Source: Gemmatimonadota bacterium (lineage in GTDB: Bacteria; Gemmatimonadota; Gemmatimonadetes; Gemmatimonadales; GWC2-71-9). From it: DNA of 5,740 nucleotides. The translations under genes were made by a program, and so were the position numbers. The notes beneath the pieces were generated by a model that saw only the letters and a list, made by a program, of their open reading frames with translations, was not told the DNA's origin and did not search any database. Below, in pieces: positions 1 through 4,136 of this stretch (its first letter is position 1; the number at the start of each line of letters is the position of its first letter). The stretch is taken from positions 1-5,740 of the forward strand of contig JANYAG010000168.1 in the NCBI GenBank assembly GCA_025361465.1. Reading direction: 5' to 3'.

Positions 1-312
1 GATCGCGATGTTCTCGGCCGAGGGAAGATGCGTCGCAAACCACGGCACGTCGAGGTTCAGGTTGCGATGATCGAGGGCGCTGTGCACATGGTCGTTGAAC
101 AGGGTGAGCAGCACGCCGACGTCGACGACATAGCCCGTCTCCGGGTCGATCTCACCCTCGACGCACAGTTCGACCTCGTAGTTGTGGCCGTGGAAGTTCG
201 AGTTGTTGCACGGTCCGAACATGGCGCGGTTCCATTCATCGGATCGGGCGGGATTGTGCAATCGGTGGGCGGCATTGAAGTGGGCCCGGCGGACGACAAC
301 GGCACGTGACAT
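1..312 (-). CDS. queD: 6-carboxytetrahydropterin synthase / PTPS family, 3' end cut by window edge
   Basis: The first 104 codons are visible on the minus strand; the frame is open to base 1. The family converts 7,8-dihydroneopterin triphosphate to 6-carboxytetrahydropterin (QueD, first committed step to queuosine and other 7-deazapurines) or to pyruvoyl-tetrahydropterin. Visible hallmarks are HFNAAHRL at residues 11-18 and HGHNY at 41-45, giving the expected zinc ligands His16, His41 and His43. Cys35 in FGPCNN is the expected catalytic cysteine, followed by LDHRNLN at 80-86 and PSAENIA at 97-103. The long form SDEWNRAMFGPCNN resembles the PTPS-like branch, so QueD is the likely but not the only assignment. 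An in-frame ATG three codons upstream (319-321) is an equally possible start; neither start has a clear Shine-Dalgarno. A promoter at 548-576 points towards this gene, across the inverted repeat. Confidence 0.9.
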   Translation of the reverse strand, partial: MSRAVVVRRAHFNAAHRLHNPARSDEWNRAMFGPCNNSNFHGHNYEVELCVEGEIDPETGYVVDVGVLLTLFNDHVHSALDHRNLNLDVPWFATHLPSAENIAI

Positions 313-364
313 GATCGGCATCCCGGGGGTGAGAAAAGACAAACGGCGTCGCCTCAATCCTCGA

Positions 365-541
365 AGCAGCGCCGGATGGTCGAACGGTGAGGGGGAGGGG
401 TTATTTGAAGCCCGAGAGAAACGTTTGGCGCCCTCAGCACGACTTCCGTCTTCCCTCGCGGGCGTGGCGTCGGAAGTGCAATATGGGCCCGACCCGGACC
501 TGTTGGCTCAATAACGGAAGTCTCCCCCTCGCCATCCGGCC
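365..541 (-). ncRNA. Candidate structured RNA, rod-shaped, 6S-like architecture (hypothetical)
   Basis: A transcript from the minus promoter at 548-576 would begin near base 541 and start directly with the closing stem of the inverted repeat. It would fold as a rod: a closing stem of two 9-bp blocks separated by a bulge, a stem around GUUAUU/AAUAAC, and an open central region of about 14 nt on each side. Beyond these come a GC-rich stem, an apical stem UUCCG/CGGAA and a loop of about 20 nt. Length, closing stem, central bubble and apical stem match the known plan of 6S RNA, which binds sigma70 RNA polymerase. I cannot identify conserved 6S bases with certainty. The 3' end is unknown; a U-rich tract lies at 331-343. 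It could instead be the 5' leader of the queD-like gene. No preQ1 riboswitch consensus was recognised in it. Confidence 0.45.
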
Positions 542-547
542 TCTGCT
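365..547. repeat. Long imperfect inverted repeat (extended hairpin)
   Basis: The two halves of this 183-bp stretch are reverse complements in collinear blocks. From outside to centre these are: AGCAG 365-369 with CTGCT 543-547; GCCGGATGG 371-379 with CCATCCGGC 532-540; GAGGGGGAG 389-397 with CTCCCCCTC 522-530; GTTATT 400-405 with AATAAC 510-515; AGCC 409-412 with GGCT 505-508; a GGCGCCC/GGGCCC block at 427-433 and 485-490; and ACTTCCG 442-448 with CGGAAGT 471-477. The blocks are separated by asymmetric bulges (for example 380-388 against the single base 531) and a central unpaired region of about 14 nt per side (413-426 and 491-504). About 45 bases pair in total. Two adjacent perfect 9-bp blocks in the right order and orientation are very unlikely by chance. 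A small mobile element or a structured RNA gene could both look like this. Confidence 0.85.
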
Positions 548-552
548 ATAAT
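544..552 (+). promoter_or_regulatory. Extended -10 element upstream of the small membrane protein gene
   Basis: TGCTATAAT is a perfect -10 hexamer (547-552) preceded by the TGn extension. No -35 match is present at 16-18 bp spacing (the region around 523-530 is C-rich), so it would depend on the extended -10. The predicted start is about 559, leaving a leader of about 109 nt before the ATG at 668. It shares its A/T bases with the minus-strand -10 at 548-553, so polymerase should not occupy both at once. It may simply reflect the symmetry of the minus promoter's -10. Confidence 0.4.
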
Positions 553-576
553 ATGCCACGGAGCAACGGGCGTCAA
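548..576 (-). promoter_or_regulatory. Sigma70-type promoter reading left into the inverted repeat and the queD-like gene
   Basis: On the minus strand TTGACG (571-576) is followed, after exactly 17 bp (554-570), by TATTAT (548-553). Each hexamer matches the consensus at five of six positions and the spacing is optimal. The expected start is near base 541, one base outside the 9-bp repeat block 532-540. The nearest coding start downstream is the queD-like gene at 312 (or 321), leaving a leader of about 220-230 nt that is mostly the inverted repeat. Confidence 0.6.
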
Positions 577-591
577 TCAGCGAGACATGCG

Positions 592-605
592 GTCCCGAGC
601 GGGAC
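592..605 (+). other. Short hairpin in the leader of the small membrane protein gene
   Basis: GTCCC (592-596) and GGGAC (601-605) can pair across a GAGC tetraloop, 62 nt before the ATG at 668. The stem is only 5 bp and no T-run follows, so it is not an intrinsic terminator. Its role, if any, is unknown. Confidence 0.3.
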
Positions 606-667
606 GGCAGGCGCCGCGATGGCCTCGAGTTGATCGTGCCGGACATCCTCAGCAGGAACGATTCTCA

Positions 668-847
668 ATGCGACAACGCGCGACGCTTGAAGGGGTTACC
701 GGCATGGTGCTGGTTGCACTCTGGGGAACACTGCAATTCTACAAGGGCGAGCCCTCCGGAATGATCCACATCCTCCTCGCCGCGGGCGTCGTGCTGATCC
801 TGCGCGCGATGGTCACCTCCCGCTGGGGCACGCCAACCGGCGACTGA
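668..847 (+). CDS. Small two-segment membrane protein of unknown function, 59 aa
   Basis: I do not recognise a family. The protein has a short basic N-terminus (MRQR), a hydrophobic segment at about residues 9-25 (GVTGMVLVALWGTLQFY), a polar turn KGEPSG at 26-31, a second hydrophobic segment at about 31-49 (GMIHILLAAGVVLILRAMV) and a short polar tail. This fits an inner-membrane hairpin with both ends probably in the cytoplasm. I chose the ATG at 668 because an AGGA (654-657) sits 10 nt upstream and the first membrane segment follows at once. An in-frame ATG at 587 would add 27 Arg/Pro-rich residues with no homology I can see. The gene faces the DUF5916 gene, with only 17 bp between the stop codons. 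The extended -10 at 544-552 is its likely promoter. Confidence 0.6.
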   Translation: MRQRATLEGVTGMVLVALWGTLQFYKGEPSGMIHILLAAGVVLILRAMVTSRWGTPTGD

Positions 848-864
848 CCCTCACCCGCCCGCCG

Positions 865-3102
865 TTACGGCACGAACCGATGCACCGCCTTGATGACGAG
901 CGCGCCCTCAAGCGGCTGCCGCAGGGCTCGGAGCGCCGGAAAGCGCCACCGGGCCAGCGGGTCGGTGCTGTACCCTGAGTTCCAGACCACGAAGAGATCG
1001 TCCCCGATGGTCGGGATGTAGTGAAACCGGAGCGACGCATCCACGCGCTGGTCCTCGTTGTTGTACTGCACGAAGGCCATGAAGTCCGTGCGGGTGTTGA
1101 ACGCGTATTCGAGTCGGTGGTTGATCTCGGTGGCGTTGAAGTGCCCCGACGGCAGCCGCACCGCACTGCGCGTAACTCCCAGCGCCGCGATCAGCTTGCC
1201 GCCAGGTCGCCAGGTGAGTCCGAGTTCGACCTCGGTGTTGTTCCCGGAGTAGAACCCGCCGACGCTCACCTGTGACTCGATGCCAAGCGGCCGCCCCGAC
1301 GAACTCTCGTACTGCACCTCGCCGCGGGTCCACCAATAGCGCCCGGCGGGCACCACCACCCCGCCGAACAGGTCGAAGCCATCGACGGACGTGTCGAGCA
1401 CCCGCTGCACATTGATCTCGAGTTGATCGCCAGTCTCGAATTCGGCGCCCAGCGGCCGCCACTCGAACTCCGCCCGCTTCCAGTCGGCGGAGTGCAGCAG
1501 CGACCCGTTGATATCCGCGATGATCTCCCAGCTCGGCAGGGCCTTGAAGTCCAGTCGGCGCACCCCCAGCCGCCTGGGGCGAGGCCGGTAATTGAAATAG
1601 CCGGACGTTTCCAGGATTCCCGCCTCGCGCACGAAGCCGAGCGTTGGCTGAAAGCCCGGTTCGACACGATCGAGCGACAGGAAACCCTCGAACCCGTCAT
1701 TGGGGAGCTCGACGGCGGCGTGCCACGCGGTGGACGTGCGGCGTTCGCCAGGCGCGCGAGTGCCCGCCACCCAGAATGACGGCACGACGTTCTGGTCCTT
1801 CCAGATCAGCGGCACGCCGATGTCGAGCCCGGCCGAGCGCTCCGCCCCGTCGCCGCCAGTCACCGAGCGCTGCGTCGCCATCGCGCCGATATAGCCACGT
1901 GCGAAGAGATCGTGCTTGGCCCGGACCACGAGGTCACTGGCCTCCTCGCCTTTCCCGGTGCGCGCCCCGAGCACGCCGAGTGCCCAGGGACCGACCTTGC
2001 CGTAGAGGCGGGCCCCGCCGGCGATCGGCACCTCGGCTCCACCCTGGCGGCCGATGCGCCGCGAATAGAACAATTGGGCACGCTCGGTGTTGCCGAACTC
2101 GAAGAGCCCGCTCGACTCCAGGAAGAACTCGCGCTTCTCGGGGTAATAGAGCGGGAACTGAGTCAGGTTGATCAGCTGCTGGTCGCTCTCGACCTGGGCG
2201 AAATCGGTGTTGATCGTCAGGTCGGCCGTCATGGTCGGCGTCACCGCCAGCTTGGCGTCGAGTCCTACCTTGGCGGAAACGCCGCCGTTCGCGACGCGCG
2301 CGCCCGCCAGGTCAAATCCGTTCACCTCGCCGCGCCCGAGCAGGTAGGGACGCAGTTCCAGTTCATGCCCGCGTGTCAGTGGGGGAAGGCCGTGGATTTC
2401 CCCGGCGTTCAGCAACTGCGAGAGCCCCTGCGTTCGCCCCCAGGACTGCCAGAGCGATTCCTCGTTTCGTCGCCGGATCACCCGCGCGATGTTGAATCCG
2501 AACGTCGTCTCGCCCGCGTGAAAGCGGAGCGTGGTGTAGGGAATCCGGAATTCGGCGGTCCAGCCGAGCGAATCCCGCGTCGCCCTGACGTCCCAGATGC
2601 CATTCCAGTTGGGGTTACCCCCTTCGCCGACATCGAGCTGGGCATCGAAGCGGGCGCCATTCGGATTGGTCCGGAAGACGAACGCCCCGCGGTTGTCGCG
2701 GAAGGAATCGATCAGCAGTGAGACGTGATCGTCCACCTCGAGATCGGCGTCGCGACGGAGCTGGGTGGCCCGGATCTCGCCGGGACGCGTGTCATAGGCG
2801 CGAACACCGATCAGCAGCGCGTCCGAAGTGCCGAGGATGCGAATGACGGTCCGTTCACTGGCGGGGGCGCCGTTGTCGGGATCACGCTGCCGCAGATCGG
2901 TGATCGAGTCGGCCTGTGACCATTCGGGCTCATCAAGCCGGCCATCAAGGCGAACTGCCGTGGCAGGCACGCGATGCAACCGGATGGCCGGCACGGTCCT
3001 GCCGGACGACGCGGGCGGACTGGAGAGGACGGTGCCCGGCGGTGGGCCCTGGAACTGCGCCAGCGTCACCGCCAACAGCAGGGGGAGGATTGGAGCGATC
3101 AC
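865..3102 (-). CDS. Secreted CBM9-like / DUF5916 putative outer-membrane beta-barrel protein, 745 aa
   Basis: The protein has a Sec-type leader (hydrophobic residues 2-15, probable cleavage after ALA-like TLA at 13-15). A carbohydrate-binding-family-9-like beta-sandwich follows at about 40-240 (VRLDGRLDEPEW at 50-61; DDHVSLLIDSF at 124-134; GWTAEFRIPYTTLRF at 180-194). The rest, about 245-745, is DUF5916, rich in alternating beta strands. The family signature spans 295-337: NTDFAQVESDQQLINL, then FPLYYPEKREFFLES and GLFEFG. Function is not established; family context suggests an outer-membrane barrel with a surface or periplasmic ligand-binding domain, perhaps for glycans or peptides. The start is GTG at 3102. 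An in-frame TGA at 3115-3117 excludes anything upstream, and GAAGGA at 3111-3116 is an ideal Shine-Dalgarno. Oddly, the leader has no Lys or Arg before its hydrophobic core. Confidence 0.9.
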   Translation of the reverse strand: MIAPILPLLLAVTLAQFQGPPPGTVLSSPPASSGRTVPAIRLHRVPATAVRLDGRLDEPEWSQADSITDLRQRDPDNGAPASERTVIRILGTSDALLIGVRAYDTRPGEIRATQLRRDADLEVDDHVSLLIDSFRDNRGAFVFRTNPNGARFDAQLDVGEGGNPNWNGIWDVRATRDSLGWTAEFRIPYTTLRFHAGETTFGFNIARVIRRRNEESLWQSWGRTQGLSQLLNAGEIHGLPPLTRGHELELRPYLLGRGEVNGFDLAGARVANGGVSAKVGLDAKLAVTPTMTADLTINTDFAQVESDQQLINLTQFPLYYPEKREFFLESSGLFEFGNTERAQLFYSRRIGRQGGAEVPIAGGARLYGKVGPWALGVLGARTGKGEEASDLVVRAKHDLFARGYIGAMATQRSVTGGDGAERSAGLDIGVPLIWKDQNVVPSFWVAGTRAPGERRTSTAWHAAVELPNDGFEGFLSLDRVEPGFQPTLGFVREAGILETSGYFNYRPRPRRLGVRRLDFKALPSWEIIADINGSLLHSADWKRAEFEWRPLGAEFETGDQLEINVQRVLDTSVDGFDLFGGVVVPAGRYWWTRGEVQYESSSGRPLGIESQVSVGGFYSGNNTEVELGLTWRPGGKLIAALGVTRSAVRLPSGHFNATEINHRLEYAFNTRTDFMAFVQYNNEDQRVDASLRFHYIPTIGDDLFVVWNSGYSTDPLARWRFPALRALRQPLEGALVIKAVHRFVP

Positions 3103-3110
3103 TTCGATGG

Positions 3111-3116
3111 TCCTTC
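3111..3116 (-). promoter_or_regulatory. Ribosome binding site of the DUF5916 gene
   Basis: The minus strand reads GAAGGA, 8 nt before the GTG start at 3102. Together with the in-frame TGA at 3115-3117 it fixes this GTG as the start even though no ATG is present. Confidence 0.75.
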
Positions 3117-3139
3117 ACACGGACGCGGCGGGGGGAGGA

Positions 3140-3148
3140 AGGATAGCA
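3140..3148 (-). promoter_or_regulatory. Possible extended -10 for the DUF5916 gene
   Basis: In the 71-bp gap between the GNAT stop and the DUF5916 start the minus strand reads TGCTATCCT: a TGn extension plus a hexamer matching TATAAT at four of six positions. There is no convincing -35. Transcription would begin near 3133, giving a leader of about 30 nt. The DUF5916 gene may instead be read through from sbcC-GNAT; no terminator-like hairpin with a T-run is visible in the gap. Confidence 0.3.
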
Positions 3149-3173
3149 CGACCACGCCGACGCTAAGGTGACA

Positions 3174-4136
3174 TCAGATCTCCCAATTCGACAGCAGCAC
3201 GCCGCTCCGCGCGACCTCCTCTCTCCCGGCGAGTGTCATCCGGAGGTCGGTCCAGTGGACGCGGTACCCATCAGCCACCAGGCGGGAATACAGATCACCG
3301 TGAATCGTCTGGCAGCGGAGCGAGACCCGGAGCAGCCCGATCCGCGCCGCTTCGGATTCGGCCATCGCGATGACGGCCAACGCTCCGTCGAGATCTTCCG
3401 CCACCAGCTTGAGAATGCGCAATTCGTCGCGAGGGCCCGCGGCGGCCAACGCCGTGGTATGCCAGAGCACGAAGCCAAGCAGGCGCCCTTCCCCGTTCCG
3501 CAGCAGCGCCGCGTCTCCCAGATCGAGGTCACGGGTGAGTTGCAGCTCCCGGGTAAAGTCGGCACCGGGCGCGACCTGGTCGGTGAGCGTGCGACACTCG
3601 GCGAGGATGCCATCCCGGGCGTCAGGGCGCGCGGCGCTGAGCCGCTCGCCGGACGCGCCCGCACCAGCGGGATGCTCGCGCTGCAGCGTGACGGTGAGGT
3701 GCCCGGGACGGAAACCCATCTGCGAATAGAATCCGATATTGTCGACGGTCCGCGGCATCGTTTCGAGGCCGATGGTGCGTACGCCCTGCCCGGCCAACCA
3801 CTGCACGCCGGCCTGGACGACCCGGCGACCCAGCCCGCTGCCCTGCCGGTCGGTGCGCACCGCGAGCGGCCCCATCCACCCCTCGTCGCCCGAGCGGTGC
3901 ACCATGTTGAAGGCGACCAGGTCACCGCGGGCGTTGCGCCAGATCAGGGCCCCTTCGCCGGCGTCCTCGATGGCATAGCGCCAGACGGCGGGATTCAGCC
4001 GCGGCACCCGCACCCCGGTCATGCCATCCCGGCGGTAGCGTTCCGTGAACGCTTCGGCAAAGAGGTGGTTGAGTTCCTCGATGTCACGCGTGACGGCGCG
4101 CTCGGGACCGGTCAGCGAGGGATCAGGCCGCCACAT
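3174..4136 (-). CDS. GNAT family N-acetyltransferase with degenerate second GNAT-like lobe, 320 aa
   Basis: GNAT enzymes move an acetyl group from acetyl-CoA to an amine; the substrate here is unknown. The N-terminal lobe (about 13-152) is a complete GNAT fold: motif A MGPLAVRTDRQGSGLGRRVV at 88-107, with the CoA pyrophosphate loop QGSGLG at 98-103, and motif B NIGFYSQMGFRPG at 133-145, with Tyr137 in the usual general-acid position. A Pro/Ala/Gly-rich linker (about 156-172) leads to a second lobe (about 173-305). Its end, LYSRLVADGYRVHWTDLRM (282-300), resembles GNAT motif B, but it has no Q/RxxGxG loop, so it is probably catalytically dead or a substrate/dimer module. The ATG at 4136 overlaps sbcC by 14 bp and has GGAGG 6 nt upstream inside sbcC, implying translational coupling. 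Confidence 0.88.
   Translation of the reverse strand: MWRPDPSLTGPERAVTRDIEELNHLFAEAFTERYRRDGMTGVRVPRLNPAVWRYAIEDAGEGALIWRNARGDLVAFNMVHRSGDEGWMGPLAVRTDRQGSGLGRRVVQAGVQWLAGQGVRTIGLETMPRTVDNIGFYSQMGFRPGHLTVTLQREHPAGAGASGERLSAARPDARDGILAECRTLTDQVAPGADFTRELQLTRDLDLGDAALLRNGEGRLLGFVLWHTTALAAAGPRDELRILKLVAEDLDGALAVIAMAESEAARIGLLRVSLRCQTIHGDLYSRLVADGYRVHWTDLRMTLAGREEVARSGVLLSNWEI

Noticed and set aside
313..541. preQ1 riboswitch in front of the queD-like gene
   Set aside because: This is a plausible regulator for such a gene, but I find no match to the compact preQ1 aptamer consensus in the leader; the structure here is a long rod instead.
342..574. AACGGCGTC (342-350) and AACGGGCGTC (565-574) as a target-site duplication around the inverted repeat
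   Set aside because: The copies are imperfect and lie about 14 and 17 bp away from the repeat ends instead of abutting them. The right copy overlaps the -35 box, so chance is more likely than a transposition footprint.
434..646. A 70-codon minus-strand open frame across the inverted repeat
   Set aside because: The product is low-complexity Arg/Ser/Pro-rich, and the frame spans both the promoter and the hairpin, so it is a chance frame.
587..667. Earlier in-frame ATG for the small membrane protein
   Set aside because: It adds 27 Arg/Pro-rich residues including the leader hairpin and has no good Shine-Dalgarno, whereas the ATG at 668 has one and begins just before the first membrane segment.
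861..871. Palindrome GCCGTTACGGC between the convergent genes
   Set aside because: A 1-nt centre cannot form a hairpin loop and there is no T-run, so it is not a bidirectional terminator; it overlaps the DUF5916 stop codon.
1912..2721. A 269-codon open frame on the plus strand inside the DUF5916 gene
   Set aside because: It lies opposite the conserved DUF5916 signature; its product has no recognisable motif and no credible ribosome site.
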